From: Ideonella benzenivorans
GTDB lineage: Bacteria > Pseudomonadota > Gammaproteobacteria > Burkholderiales > Burkholderiaceae_C
DNA length: 64,000 nucleotides
NCBI RefSeq assembly: GCF_020387415.1
Contig: NZ_JAGWCB010000018.1
Coordinates: 372,001 to 436,000, forward strand
Direction: 5' to 3'
A model generated the notes under the pieces. That model saw only the letters and a program-made list of their open reading frames with translations. It was not told where the DNA came from and did no database searches. This document shows, piece after piece, positions 34,533 through 44,637 of the stretch; position 1 is the stretch's first letter; each line of letters begins with the position of its first letter. A program made the translations under genes and the position numbers.

Positions 34533-36596
34533 ATGTCCAGCCTGCGCCGCCACCTGCCGTGGCTGCTGGTCGCCCTCCTCGGCGCCTTCGGGCTCGCCAC
34601 GGTCGCTCTGGCCCGTGGTGAGGCCGTCAGCGCCCTGTGGATCGTGGTGGCCGCCGTCTGCACCTACCTGATCGCCTACCGCTACTACAGCCTGTTCCTG
34701 GCCGACAAGGTCTTCGGCCTGGACCCGCGCCGGCAGACGCCGGCCTGGGCCCACAACGACGGGCTGGACTACGTGCCGACCAACAAGTTCGTGCTCTACG
34801 GCCACCACTTCGCCGCCATCGCCGGCGCCGGCCCGCTGGTGGGCCCGGTGCTGGCCGCGCAGATGGGCTACCTGCCCGGCCTGCTGTGGATCCTGGCCGG
34901 CGTGGTCTTCGCCGGTGCGGTGCAGGACTTCATCGTGCTGTTCATCTCCACCCGCCGCGACGGCCGCTCGCTGGGCGACCTGGTCAAGCAGGAGATGGGC
35001 AACGTGCCGGGCGTGATCGCGCTGTTCGGCGCCTTCCTGATCATGATCATCATCCTGGCTGTGCTGGCCCTGATCGTCGTGAAGGCCCTGGCCGGTTCGC
35101 CCTGGGGCACCTTCACGGTGGCGGCCACCATCCCGGTGGCGCTGTTCATGGGCCTGTATGTGCGCTACCTCCGCCCAGGCCGCATCGGCGAGGTCTCCGT
35201 CATCGGCTTCGTGCTGCTGATGCTGGCCATCCTGGGCGGCCAGGCCGTGCACGACAGCCCGACCTGGGGCCCGCTGTTCACCTTCGATGGCAAGGCCCTG
35301 ACCTGGATGCTGATCGGCTACGGCTTCATCGCCTCGGTGCTGCCGGTGTGGCTGCTGCTGGCCCCGCGCGACTACCTGTCCACCTTTCTGAAGATCGGCA
35401 CCATCGTCGCGCTGGCCATCGGCATCGTGTTCGTCGCGCCGGCATTGAAGATGCCGGCCCTGACCCAGTTCGCGGGGGGCAACGGCCCGGTCTGGTCGGG
35501 TGACCTGTTCCCCTTCCTGTTCATCACCATCGCCTGCGGCGCGGTGTCGGGCTTCCATGCGCTGATCTCCTCGGGCACCACGCCCAAGATGCTGGAGAAC
35601 GAGAGCCACGCCCGCTTCATCGGCTACGGCGGCATGCTGGCCGAATCCTTCGTCGCGGTGATGGCCCTGGCCGCTGCCTCGGTGATCGACCCGGGCGTCT
35701 ACTTCGCGATGAACGCGCCGGCCGCGCTGGTCGGCACCACGCCCGAGGCCGTGGCCCAGACCATCTCCTCCTGGGGCTTCGTGGTCACCCCCGACGTGCT
35801 GGTGCAGACCGCCCAGGACGTGGGTGAACACACCATCCTGGCGCGTGCCGGTGGCGCGCCCACGCTGGCCGTGGGCATGGCGCAGATCCTGCACCAGGTG
35901 ATCGGCGGCAAGGCCATGATGGCCTTCTGGTACCACTTCGCGATCCTGTTCGAGGCGCTGTTCATCCTGACCGCCGTCGACGCGGGCACCCGCGCCGGCC
36001 GCTTCATGCTGCAGGACCTGCTGGGCACCTTCGTGCCGGCCTTGAAGCGCACCGACAGCTGGACCGCCAACCTGCTGGCCACCGGCCTGTGCGTGGCCAC
36101 CTGGGGCTACTTCCTCTACCAGGGCGTGGTCGATCCGCTGGGCGGCATCAACACCCTGTGGCCGCTGTTCGGCATCGCCAACCAGATGCTGGCCGCCGTG
36201 GCCCTGCTGCTGGGCACCGTGGTGCTGTTCAAGATGAAGAAGGGCCGCTACGCCTGGACCACGGTGGTGCCCGCCATCTGGCTGCTGGCCTGCACGATGG
36301 TGGCCGGCTGGCAGAAGATCTTCTCGGCCAACCCGAAGGTCGGCTTTCTGGCCCATGCGCAGAAGTACGCCGACGCGCTGGCCAGCGGCCAGCTGCTGGC
36401 CCCGGCCAAGTCGCCCGAGGCCATGGCCCGCGTGCTCTTCAACGACCGGCTGGATGCCGCGCTGTGCGCGCTGTTCATGTTCGTCGTGCTGAGCGTGCTG
36501 GTCTACACCGTCAAGGCCATCCAGGAAGCCCGCGCCAGCCAGCGCCCCACCGTGCAGGAGACGCCCTTCGTCGCCCTGCCGGAGGCCGCGCGGTGA
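34533..36596 (+). CDS. cstA: Carbon starvation protein CstA (peptide/pyruvate transporter family)
   Basis: A 687-residue membrane protein with many helices. The ATG at 34533 follows GGAG. Family motifs: PTNKFVLYGHHFAAIAGAGP, GPVLAAQMGYLPGLLWILAG, the GAVSGFHALISSGTTPKMLE block, and GGINTLWPLFGIANQMLAAV. CstA relatives import peptides; the E. coli paralogue BtsT imports pyruvate. The substrate here is open. It overlaps ybdD by four bases. Flanking two-component genes suggest nutrient-responsive control. Confidence 0.95.
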   Translation: MSSLRRHLPWLLVALLGAFGLATVALARGEAVSALWIVVAAVCTYLIAYRYYSLFLADKVFGLDPRRQTPAWAHNDGLDYVPTNKFVLYGHHFAAIAGAGPLVGPVLAAQMGYLPGLLWILAGVVFAGAVQDFIVLFISTRRDGRSLGDLVKQEMGNVPGVIALFGAFLIMIIILAVLALIVVKALAGSPWGTFTVAATIPVALFMGLYVRYLRPGRIGEVSVIGFVLLMLAILGGQAVHDSPTWGPLFTFDGKALTWMLIGYGFIASVLPVWLLLAPRDYLSTFLKIGTIVALAIGIVFVAPALKMPALTQFAGGNGPVWSGDLFPFLFITIACGAVSGFHALISSGTTPKMLENESHARFIGYGGMLAESFVAVMALAAASVIDPGVYFAMNAPAALVGTTPEAVAQTISSWGFVVTPDVLVQTAQDVGEHTILARAGGAPTLAVGMAQILHQVIGGKAMMAFWYHFAILFEALFILTAVDAGTRAGRFMLQDLLGTFVPALKRTDSWTANLLATGLCVATWGYFLYQGVVDPLGGINTLWPLFGIANQMLAAVALLLGTVVLFKMKKGRYAWTTVVPAIWLLACTMVAGWQKIFSANPKVGFLAHAQKYADALASGQLLAPAKSPEAMARVLFNDRLDAALCALFMFVVLSVLVYTVKAIQEARASQRPTVQETPFVALPEAAR

Positions 36597-36850
36597 GCAC
36601 CGGCCTGCTCGGCGGTCTGCTGGGCCCCGGGCCGGCCGGGGAACGGGCCCGGGCGCTGGGTCAGGACCTCGGCCAGGCGGGCCGCTACCTGGCCCAGTCC
36701 TTCCGGCTGATGGTGGGCGTGCCGGACTATGGCACCTACCTCAAGCACATGGCGGCCACCCACCCGGACCAGGCCCCGATGCGCTACGAGGATTTCTTCC
36801 GCGAGCGCCAGCAGGCCCGCTACGGCGCCCGCACCGGCCGCTGCTGCTGA
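36593..36850 (+). CDS. ybdD: YbdD/YjiX family small protein (DUF466)
   Basis: A GTG start overlaps the cstA stop (GTGA). The 85-residue product contains RYLAQSFRLMVGVPDYGTYL, KHMAATHPDQAPMRYEDFF and a Cys-Cys end, as in YbdD/YjiX, which is encoded after CstA/BtsT in many Proteobacteria. It is thought to assist the transporter; its mechanism is not established. The N-terminal Gly/Pro-rich 25 residues are longer than in E. coli. Confidence 0.92.
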   Translation: MSTGLLGGLLGPGPAGERARALGQDLGQAGRYLAQSFRLMVGVPDYGTYLKHMAATHPDQAPMRYEDFFRERQQARYGARTGRCC

Positions 36851-36887
36851 TCGGACCCGGTCGCGCGGCCGCGGGGACAATCGCGGC

Positions 36888-38276
36888 ATGCGCCTTCGCC
36901 TCAAGCTCGTCCTGCTGGCCGCCGTGCCGCTGCTGCTGTCGGTGGCCCTGATCGCGGCTGCCGTGCACCACCAGGAGCGGGCGCTGGCCCAGCGCGAGCA
37001 GGCCCTGGTGCAGCAGGCCTACATGGCCGCCCGCCAGTCGGAGCTCAAGCACTACGTGGACCTGGCGGTCAGCACCATCCGCCCGCTCTACGAGCGCCGT
37101 CACCAGGACCCCCAGGCCCAGGCCGAGGCGCTGCGCCTGCTGGCCAGCCTGGACTACGGCAGCGACGGCTACTTCTTCGTCTACAACCTGCAGGGCCGGG
37201 TGCTGATGCACTCGCGCCAGCCCGAGCTGCTGGGCCGCAACCTCTGGGGCCTGCGGGATCCGCACGGCCAGCCGACGATCCAGCAGCTCATCGCCCAGGC
37301 CCGCGCCGGCGGCGGTTTCGTCACCTATCCCTGGCACAAGCCCTCCAGCGGCCAGATGGTGCCCAAGCTGGGCTATGTGGTGGCCCTGCCGGATTGGAAC
37401 TGGATGATCGGCACGGGGCTGTACCTGGACGACATCCAGACCACGCTGACGGCCTTGGACGGCCAGGTCAGCCGGCACATCACCACCACGCTGCTGTGGA
37501 TCACCGGCATCGCCATGGCCGGGTTGGGGCTGCTGAGCGCCAGCGGGCTGTGGCTGAACCTCAGCGAGCACCGGGTGGCCGATGCCAAGCTGGGCCTGCT
37601 GGCCCGGCAGGTGGTGCGTTCGCAGGAGAGCGAGCGGGCCCACCTGGCGCGCGAGCTGCACGACGGCACCAGCCAGACCCTGGTCTCGGCCAAGCTGATG
37701 GTGGAGTCGGCGGTGGACGCGCTGGAGCGGGCCGGCACCCCGCCGCCACCGGCCCTGGGCAAGGCGCTGGAGCGGCTCAACGACGCGCTGGGCGAGGTGC
37801 GCGACCTGTCGCACCGCTTGCGCCCGGCCATGCTGGACACGCTGGGCCTGCCGGCGGCGCTGGCCTGGCTGGGCCATGAGTTCGGCGAGCATGGCCCGGC
37901 CCAGGTGCGGCTGCAGCTCGACGAGCCCGAACCCGCTCTGCCCGACGAGGCCGGCACCGTGCTGTTTCGCGTCGCGCAGGAGGCGCTGGCCAACATCGGC
38001 AAGCATGCCCAGGCGCGGCGGGTGAGCCTGACCCTGGACGCCCAGGCCGGCGGCGTCTGCCTGGAGATCCGCGACGATGGCCGGGGCTTCGACCTGGACG
38101 CGGTGCAGCAGGACCCGCGGCGCGGCATCGGCCTGCGCAACATGCGCGAGCGGCTGGAATCGATCGACGGCACGCTGACCTTGCGCTCTGCGCCCGGCCA
38201 GGGCACGACGCTGTGGGCGCGGGTGCCGGCGGCGGCGCTGGCCCGGCTGGCCGCCAGCACCCCGGCCGGCGCCTGA
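36888..38276 (+). CDS. Cache-domain sensor histidine kinase (HisKA_3)
   Basis: The ATG at 36888 gives MRLRLKLVLLAAVPLLLSVA (TM1). A periplasmic single-Cache domain follows (about 35-195: SDGYFFVYNLQGRVLMHSRQ and VVALPDWNWMIGTGLYLDDI), then TM2 (TTTLLWITGIAMAGLGLLSA). The HisKA_3 dimerisation segment has ARELHDGTSQTLVSAKL and its phospho-His. The HATPase domain has EALANIGKHAQARRVSLTL and GRGFDLD. It is 462 residues long. It lies 37 bases after ybdD and likely pairs with the NarL-type regulator upstream of cstA. Cache domains often bind small carboxylates or amino acids, consistent with sensing the CstA substrate (inference). Confidence 0.91.
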   Translation: MRLRLKLVLLAAVPLLLSVALIAAAVHHQERALAQREQALVQQAYMAARQSELKHYVDLAVSTIRPLYERRHQDPQAQAEALRLLASLDYGSDGYFFVYNLQGRVLMHSRQPELLGRNLWGLRDPHGQPTIQQLIAQARAGGGFVTYPWHKPSSGQMVPKLGYVVALPDWNWMIGTGLYLDDIQTTLTALDGQVSRHITTTLLWITGIAMAGLGLLSASGLWLNLSEHRVADAKLGLLARQVVRSQESERAHLARELHDGTSQTLVSAKLMVESAVDALERAGTPPPPALGKALERLNDALGEVRDLSHRLRPAMLDTLGLPAALAWLGHEFGEHGPAQVRLQLDEPEPALPDEAGTVLFRVAQEALANIGKHAQARRVSLTLDAQAGGVCLEIRDDGRGFDLDAVQQDPRRGIGLRNMRERLESIDGTLTLRSAPGQGTTLWARVPAAALARLAASTPAGA

Positions 38277-38280
38277 GCGG

Positions 38281-38700
38281 TCACCCGCCGTCGACGACGG
38301 GCGGGGCCAGGTGCTGCGCCAGGCAGGCCGCCAGGGCTTCCAGTGTGAAGGGCTTGGCCAGGAAACCGGTCATGCCGGCGGCCCGGCACAGCACACCGTC
38401 CAGGGCCTCGTCGCCGGCGGTCATGGCCACCACCGGCACGGGGGCCTGGCCGGCCGCGGCCCAGCCACGCTGCAGGGCCTGTGTCGCGGCCAGGCCGTCC
38501 AGCACCGGCAGGTGCTGGTCCATCAGGATCAGGTCGAAGCCGCCCGGCAGGGCCAGGGTCACCGCTTCCTGGCCGTCTTCGGCCAGGGCGCAGTCCACGC
38601 CCAGGTGGGCCAGCATCGACTGGGCCACCACCCGGTTGACGGGATGATCTTCCACCACCAGCACACGCCAGGGGCGGTCGGGACGCAGGGGCAAGGTCAT
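38281..38700 (-). CDS. Single-domain response regulator
   Basis: A 139-residue receiver: RVLVVEDHPVNRVVAQSMLA, phospho-acceptor Asp in FDLILMDQHLPVLDG, VPVVAMTAGDEA and FLAKPFT. It has the sequence style of receivers attached to hybrid kinases. Its ATG overlaps the stop of the 1426-residue hybrid kinase (ATGA), so it is a translationally coupled second receiver for that kinase's phosphorelay. It is convergent with the Cache kinase gene, five bases away. Confidence 0.9.
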   Translation of the reverse strand: MTLPLRPDRPWRVLVVEDHPVNRVVAQSMLAHLGVDCALAEDGQEAVTLALPGGFDLILMDQHLPVLDGLAATQALQRGWAAAGQAPVPVVAMTAGDEALDGVLCRAAGMTGFLAKPFTLEALAACLAQHLAPPVVDGG

Positions 38701-41700
38701 GGCTGCACAGGAGAGGGGGGGCCATGGCGCAGGCCCAGCCAGTGGCTCAGGCAGCGCCGCAGGGCGTCGGGGGCGACGGGCTTGGACAGGTAGTCGTTCA
38801 TGCCTGCCGCCAGGCAGGCCGTGCGGTCCTCCTCGAAGGCATTGGCGGTCATCGCGATCACCGGCAGCTGGCCATCGGGGTGACGGCGCCGGATCTCCGC
38901 GGTGGCGCGCAGCCCGTCCATGATAGGCATCTGCACGTCCATCAGCACCAGGTCGAAGGGCCGGGCATCCACCGCCTGAACGGCCTCCTGGCCGTTGGCG
39001 GCCAGCGTGACCTCCAGCCCCAGGCTGTGCAGCAGCATGCTGGCCACTTCCTGGTTGGTCGGGTTGTCCTCCACCAGCAGCACCCGTGCGCCCGTGAGCG
39101 AGACGGGCTGTGGCGCCGGGCCGGGGGCCACGGTGGGCACCGGCGCCTGCGCGACCGCGGTGAAGGGCAGCTCGACCCAGAACAGGCTGCCGGCGCCGAA
39201 CCGGCTGTGGGCGCCGATGTCACCGCCCATCAGCAGCGCCAGCCGCTTGCTGATGGCCAGCCCCAGCCCGGTGCCGCCGAAACGGCGGGTGGTCGAGGCA
39301 TCGGCCTGTTCGAAGGCCTCGAACAGGTGGTCCATCTGCTCGGCCTGCATGCCGATGCCGGTGTCCTCCACCTCGAAGCGCAGCCGCACCCGGCGGGCGT
39401 CGCCGGGCTGGCGCCGCACCCGCAGGTCGATGCGGCCGCGCGGTGTGAACTTGATGGCGTTGCTCAGCAGGTTGAGCAGGATCTGCTCCAGCCGCAGCCG
39501 GTCGCCGCGCACCAGCGCCGGGCAGTCCGGGGCGATGTCCAGCATCACCGCCAGGTCCTTGGCCTGGGCCCGGTCGTTCAGCATGGCGTGCACCCGCTCG
39601 ATGCTGGCCCGCAGCGAGAACGTGGATTCGTCCAGCGCGAGCTTGGCCGCCTCGATCTTGGAGAAGTCCAGCACGTCGTTGATGACCTGCAGCAGGTGCT
39701 CGCCGGCCTCGGCGATCTTGGTCAGCTGGTCCTGCTGGCGCGGGGTCAGCGGGTCCTGCTGCAGCAGCTGCGAGAAGCCGATGATGGCGTTCATCGGCGT
39801 GCGGATCTCATGGCTCATGTTGGCCAGGAAGGCGCTCTTGGCCTGGTTGGCCGCCTCGGCCTGCTGCTTGGCCAGGGCCAGGGCCGTCTCCATGCGCCGG
39901 CGCCGCAGGATGCGCCACAGGTCGCCGCCGAACAGCGCCATCTCGCGCAGGTCGGTCTCGTCGTAGGGCTGCGGCTTGTCGGCCACGCCCAGCAGCAAAC
40001 AGGGCTGCCCGGCATCGTCCACCGGCACCAGGGCCAGGCGCTGCACGGCGCTGCCGCCGGCGGCCGCCTGCACCGCCGGGTCGGTCAGTTCCAGCACCAG
40101 GGGCTGGTCGGCCGCCAGCACCCGGGCCTGGGCGTCGTCGGCCCAGCCGGCCAGGGCCTCGCGCAGCGCGGGCGGCGTGCCGGGGCTCCAGAGGCGCTCG
40201 GCCGCTGCTTGCTCGGGGCCGGCCAGCAGCTGCACGAAGGCGCCGGCACTGTCGCTCAGCCGCGCCACGTCGCGGCTGCCCTCGTGCAGCAGCAGGGTTT
40301 CGTCCAGCTGGCTGGCCTGCTCGCTCAGACTAAGCATGGCGCGCAGGCGCCGGTCCTCGCGGTGCAGCCGGGCATTCACGCCGGCCAGCTCGGTGGTGCG
40401 GCTGGCCACCAGCTCTTCCAGGTGCTGGCGGTAGCGCTGCAGCTCCTGTTCGGACTGCACGCGCTCGCGGATGTCGGTGCCGGTACCGACGATCAGCGGC
40501 CCGTGTTCACTCTGGATCAGGCGGGCGACGAACAGGTAGGGGGTGCGCTCGCCGTTCTTGCTGACCAGATGGGCCTCGGCGCTGGCCTCGCCCTCGCGCA
40601 GCACCACGGCCAGCCGGCGGGCGATCAGCTCCCGGTCCTCGCCCTCGAAGAAGTCGAGGGCCTGGCGCTGCCGGACCTCCTCGGCGCTGTAGCCGGTGAC
40701 CTCCTCCAGGCGCAGGTTCCACAGCACGGGCTGCATCTGGCGGTCCAGCGCGAAGAAGGGGTTGGAGATCGAGTCGAGCAGCTGGCCGCGCAGGCGCAGC
40801 TCCTTGCGGCGCGCGGCCTCGGCCGCGGCGAATTCCAGCGCGAAGCCGATGTCCTGGGCCAGCCGGGTCAGCAGGGCCACCTGGTCGTCGTCGAAGTGGT
40901 CGGCCTGACCGGCATAGACGTTCAGCACCGCGCCCGGCCGGCCGCCCACCGGGATGGGCAGGGAGGCCGAGGCCCGGAAGCCGCGCGTCAGGGCCCGCTC
41001 CCGCCAAGGAGCCACTTCCGGTGCGGTGGCGATGTCGTGGACCACCTGGGGCTGCCCGGAGACGAAGGCCCGGGCGGTGGGCCCCAGCGGCTCCGTCAGG
41101 GGCAACCGCATCTCGTCGAGGTAGCCTTCGGTCATGCCCGCGTGGACACGGGGGAGGATGGCCTCTCCGCGCGCATCGGGCAGGCCCACCCAGGCCATGC
41201 GGAAGCCGCCGGTCTCGACGGCGATGCGGCAGACCTCGGCGAACAGCGATTCCTGATCGCGGATGCGGGCGATGGCCTCGTTGGCCCCGCTCAGCACCGC
41301 ATAGGCCTGGTTCAGGCGCTGGATGCGGGCCTCGCGCTGGCGGCTTTCGGTGACGTCGCGCCAGACGGCCGACACCAGCGCACGGCCGGCATAGGTCAGC
41401 TGGCGCAGCTTCAGGTCGATCTGCTGGTGGCGCCCCGCCTGGTCGCGGTGCTCGGTGTCCAGGCTCAGGGTTTCGCCGGCCAGCACGCGGGCCAGCACGC
41501 GGCGGATCTCGGCCTCGTCCATCAGCGGCTGGATGTCGGTCACCCGCAGCTCGGCGAAGCGCGCGCGGCTGTAGCCCAGGCCCTGCCAGGCGGCCGGGTT
41601 GAAGGTGACGAAGCCCAGCGTGACCGGATCGATCAGCGCGATCGCGTCGGTGGTCTGGCCGAACATGGTGTCGATCAGCCGTTCCTGCTCGGCCACTGCG

Positions 41701-42977
41701 CGGGCGCCCTGCTTGATCAGCGTGATGTCGCGCGCCACGCCCAGCACACCGACCACCCGGCCCTGGGCGTCGAACAGTGGGGACTTGATGGTGGCGAACA
41801 GCTGGCGGCCGGGCTGGCCGGCCGGGTGCAGCCATTGCTCGGTGGTGATGGCCTTGCCGTGCAGCAGCACCTGGGCATGGCCGCTGACCAGGGCCCGGGC
41901 GGTGTCGGCGTCAACGGCGCAGAGCCGGTCCTGCCGCAGCAGGTCGGCCCGCAGCTGACCGACGAAGCGCTCGAACGAGGCATTGCAGGCCAGGTAGCGG
42001 CCCTCGGTGTCGGTCAGCCAGACCAGGTCCGGGATGGCTTCCAGAATGGCGCTGAGCCGGCGCTCGCTCTGCTGCATCTGGCCCACGGTGCGCTGGTGCG
42101 TGATCGCGGTGGAGGCCAGCTGCACCGAGAACTGCATGTGCTCGAGTTCCTCCGGCGTGGGCAGCGCGGGCCGGCGGTGGTAGATCGCGAACGAGCCGAG
42201 GATGCGGCCGCCCGGGCCGGGGATGGGCTCGGACCAGCAGGCCGCCAGGCTGGCCTGGGCGGCCAGGTCCCGGTAGGCGGTCCAATTGGGATGGGTGGCG
42301 ATGTCCTCCACCACCACGCGCCGGCCCAGCGCCATCGCGGCGCCGCAGGAGCCGATCGTCGGGCCGATGGCCAGGCCGTCCAGCGCCTGGGTGTAGAACG
42401 CCGGCAGCTGGGGGCCCGCCGCCGGGTGGATGTGCAGGCCGTCCTCGTCGAGCAGCAGCACCGAGCACAGGCTGCCCGGGAACATCTGCTCGTAATCGCG
42501 GCACAGCCGTTCCAGCAGCTCGGCCTGGGGCGCCCCGGCCACCAGGTGTTCGAGCAGGTTCAGCCGGTCGCGCTCGCGCTGTTGCATGCGGTCGTGGGCG
42601 GCCAGGTCGGTGAACACCGCCAGGCGGCAGGCCAGGCCCTGGTAGGTGATGGCCCGCGACTGCACCCGCACCCGCACGGTCCGTCCCTCCCGGTGGAGAA
42701 AGGTCCACTCGCCGGTGCCCATGAGGCCGTCCAGCCCGGTCAGGCGCAGCTGCAGCCGTTCCCGCTCGGCGGGCGGCACCAGGTCCAGCACGGTCAGCCG
42801 CAGGATCTGTTCGGCGCCGTAGCCCAGCAGGGTCTCCAGGGCCTGGTTCACCCGCAGCAGGCGGGTGTCGCCCTGTCGCTGGATCAGCATCGGGGCCGGG
42901 TTGGCGTCGAACAGTTCGCGCCATTCCTCTCCGGCCACCGCCGATGAACCCGGGGTCGGCCCGGGCCGGGCCGCCAT
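38697..42977 (-). CDS. Multi-PAS/GAF hybrid sensor histidine kinase
   Basis: 1426 residues with no clear membrane segment. Order: PAS (about 15-125, LRVNQALETLLGYGAEQILR), GAF (145-285), PAS (310-425), PAS (435-550, FVTFNPAAWQGLGYSRARFA), GAF (570-720), PAS (730-850), a further GAF-like region (880-1020), HisKA with NMSHEIRTPMNAIIGFSQLL (His near 1055), HATPase (NLLSNAIKFTPRGRIDLRV, FGGTGLGLAISKRL), and a receiver with Asp near 1346 (DLVLMDVQMPIMDG). There is no C-terminal Hpt domain. It is probably a cytoplasmic integrator of several signals feeding the coupled receiver at 38281. Its ligands are unknown. Confidence 0.9.
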   Translation of the reverse strand: MAARPGPTPGSSAVAGEEWRELFDANPAPMLIQRQGDTRLLRVNQALETLLGYGAEQILRLTVLDLVPPAERERLQLRLTGLDGLMGTGEWTFLHREGRTVRVRVQSRAITYQGLACRLAVFTDLAAHDRMQQRERDRLNLLEHLVAGAPQAELLERLCRDYEQMFPGSLCSVLLLDEDGLHIHPAAGPQLPAFYTQALDGLAIGPTIGSCGAAMALGRRVVVEDIATHPNWTAYRDLAAQASLAACWSEPIPGPGGRILGSFAIYHRRPALPTPEELEHMQFSVQLASTAITHQRTVGQMQQSERRLSAILEAIPDLVWLTDTEGRYLACNASFERFVGQLRADLLRQDRLCAVDADTARALVSGHAQVLLHGKAITTEQWLHPAGQPGRQLFATIKSPLFDAQGRVVGVLGVARDITLIKQGARAVAEQERLIDTMFGQTTDAIALIDPVTLGFVTFNPAAWQGLGYSRARFAELRVTDIQPLMDEAEIRRVLARVLAGETLSLDTEHRDQAGRHQQIDLKLRQLTYAGRALVSAVWRDVTESRQREARIQRLNQAYAVLSGANEAIARIRDQESLFAEVCRIAVETGGFRMAWVGLPDARGEAILPRVHAGMTEGYLDEMRLPLTEPLGPTARAFVSGQPQVVHDIATAPEVAPWRERALTRGFRASASLPIPVGGRPGAVLNVYAGQADHFDDDQVALLTRLAQDIGFALEFAAAEAARRKELRLRGQLLDSISNPFFALDRQMQPVLWNLRLEEVTGYSAEEVRQRQALDFFEGEDRELIARRLAVVLREGEASAEAHLVSKNGERTPYLFVARLIQSEHGPLIVGTGTDIRERVQSEQELQRYRQHLEELVASRTTELAGVNARLHREDRRLRAMLSLSEQASQLDETLLLHEGSRDVARLSDSAGAFVQLLAGPEQAAAERLWSPGTPPALREALAGWADDAQARVLAADQPLVLELTDPAVQAAAGGSAVQRLALVPVDDAGQPCLLLGVADKPQPYDETDLREMALFGGDLWRILRRRRMETALALAKQQAEAANQAKSAFLANMSHEIRTPMNAIIGFSQLLQQDPLTPRQQDQLTKIAEAGEHLLQVINDVLDFSKIEAAKLALDESTFSLRASIERVHAMLNDRAQAKDLAVMLDIAPDCPALVRGDRLRLEQILLNLLSNAIKFTPRGRIDLRVRRQPGDARRVRLRFEVEDTGIGMQAEQMDHLFEAFEQADASTTRRFGGTGLGLAISKRLALLMGGDIGAHSRFGAGSLFWVELPFTAVAQAPVPTVAPGPAPQPVSLTGARVLLVEDNPTNQEVASMLLHSLGLEVTLAANGQEAVQAVDARPFDLVLMDVQMPIMDGLRATAEIRRRHPDGQLPVIAMTANAFEEDRTACLAAGMNDYLSKPVAPDALRRCLSHWLGLRHGPPSPVQP

Positions 42978-43232
42978 GTCAGGCCCGCGGGGCCGGCTGG
43001 TTCGGCCCCGTGGTGAAGGTCCCGGCGGTCCGGGTGGCGGAGGGGAGGAAAAGTGGCGTCACGGTCATGGATGGGAGAGGAGGCCGCCCGCGGCCGGGCC
43101 GGTTGGCAGACTCCCGTCGTCATCGTAAGCTCAGCCGCCTGTCCCGGGTCCTGGAACAGGCCCCTTCCCCGGGCCTATCTCACGAAATCCATGGACGTGG
43201 CGGGGCTTTGTCCTTCACCGCGGGAGAACGCC

Positions 43233-44618
43233 ATGAGCGAGCAGCGCCTGGAACACGACACGTTTGGCGACATCGGTGTGCCCGCCGAGCGTCTCTGGGG
43301 CGCGCAGACCCAGCGCTCGCTGCTGCACTTCGCGATCTCGCAGGAGCGCATGCCGCTGCCGCTGGTGCGGGCGCTGGTGCAGGTCAAGCGGGCCGCGGCC
43401 GAGGTCAATGCCCAGCTGGGCCTGCTGGACCCGGCCAAGGCCGCGGCCATCGTGGCGGCGGCCGACGAGGTGCTGGCCGGCCGCTGGGACGACGAGTTCC
43501 CGCTGGTGGTCTGGCAGACGGGCTCGGGCACCCAGACCAACATGAACGTCAACGAAGTGCTGGCCAACCGCGCCTCGCAGCTGCTGGGCGGGCCGCTGGG
43601 CATGGGCCGCCGGGTGCATCCCAACGACGAGGTGAACCTGGGCCAGTCCTCCAACGATGTCTTTCCCACCGCAATGAACCTGGCCGCCTGCCAGGCCCTG
43701 CAGACGGCGCTGTTGCCCGCGCTGGCCCGGCTGCGCGACACGCTGCGGTCCAAGTCCCGTCTGTTCGCCGACATCGTCAAGATCGGCCGCACCCACCTGC
43801 AGGACGCCACCCCGCTGACGCTGGGCCAGGAGATGTCCGGCTGGGTGGCCCAGCTCGACCACGCCGAGGCCCACCTGCGCGCCGCCCTGCCCCATCTGCG
43901 CGAGCTGGCGTTGGGTGGCACCGCGGTGGGCACCGGGCTGAACGCGCACCCCGAGTTCGCCCTCCGCGTGGTGGCCCTGCTGGAGAAGACCCTGGGGCTG
44001 GGCCTGGTGAATGCGCCCAACCGCTTCGAGGCCATGGCCGCCCACGATGCCATCGTCCATGCCCACGGCGCGCTCAAGACGCTGGCCGCGGGCCTGTTCA
44101 AGATCGCCAACGACGTGCGCTGGCTGGCCTCCGGCCCGCGCGCCGGCCTGGGCGAGATCCGCATCCCGGAGAACGAGCCGGGCAGCTCCATCATGCCCGG
44201 CAAGGTCAACCCGACCCAGTGCGAGGCCCTGACCATGGTCTGCTGCCAGGTGTTTGGCAACGACGTGGCGGTGAACCTGGCGGGCGCCTCGGGCAACTTC
44301 GAGCTCAACGTCTACAAGCCGGTGCTGATCCACAACCTGCTGCAGAGCGTGCGCCTGCTGGCCGATGGCATGACCAGCTTCGAGGCCCATTGCGCCAGCG
44401 GCATCGAGCCCGACCGGGCCCGCATGCGCGAGCTGCTCGGGCGCTCGCTGATGCTGGTGACGGCGCTCAACCCCCACATCGGCTACGAGCGCGCGGCGGC
44501 CATCGCCAAGAAGGCCTACCGCGAGGGCACGACGCTGCGCGAGGCGGCGCTGGCCAGCGGCCATGTCACGGCCGAGCAGTTCGACGCCTGGGTGGACCCG
44601 GCGCGCATGGTGGGCTGA
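43233..44618 (+). CDS. fumC: Fumarate hydratase class II
   Basis: Fumarase C interconverts fumarate and L-malate in the TCA cycle without an iron-sulfur cluster. The ATG at 43233 follows GGGAGA and gives [20 protein letters not shown]. Family motifs: [60 protein letters not shown] and the signature [16 protein letters not shown] with the catalytic Ser loop. At 461 residues it is normal. It stands alone, convergent with a diguanylate cyclase gene. Confidence 0.97.
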   Translation: MSEQRLEHDTFGDIGVPAERLWGAQTQRSLLHFAISQERMPLPLVRALVQVKRAAAEVNAQLGLLDPAKAAAIVAAADEVLAGRWDDEFPLVVWQTGSGTQTNMNVNEVLANRASQLLGGPLGMGRRVHPNDEVNLGQSSNDVFPTAMNLAACQALQTALLPALARLRDTLRSKSRLFADIVKIGRTHLQDATPLTLGQEMSGWVAQLDHAEAHLRAALPHLRELALGGTAVGTGLNAHPEFALRVVALLEKTLGLGLVNAPNRFEAMAAHDAIVHAHGALKTLAAGLFKIANDVRWLASGPRAGLGEIRIPENEPGSSIMPGKVNPTQCEALTMVCCQVFGNDVAVNLAGASGNFELNVYKPVLIHNLLQSVRLLADGMTSFEAHCASGIEPDRARMRELLGRSLMLVTALNPHIGYERAAAIAKKAYREGTTLREAALASGHVTAEQFDAWVDPARMVG

Positions 44619-44637
44619 GCCCGCCCGCGGCCCACGG

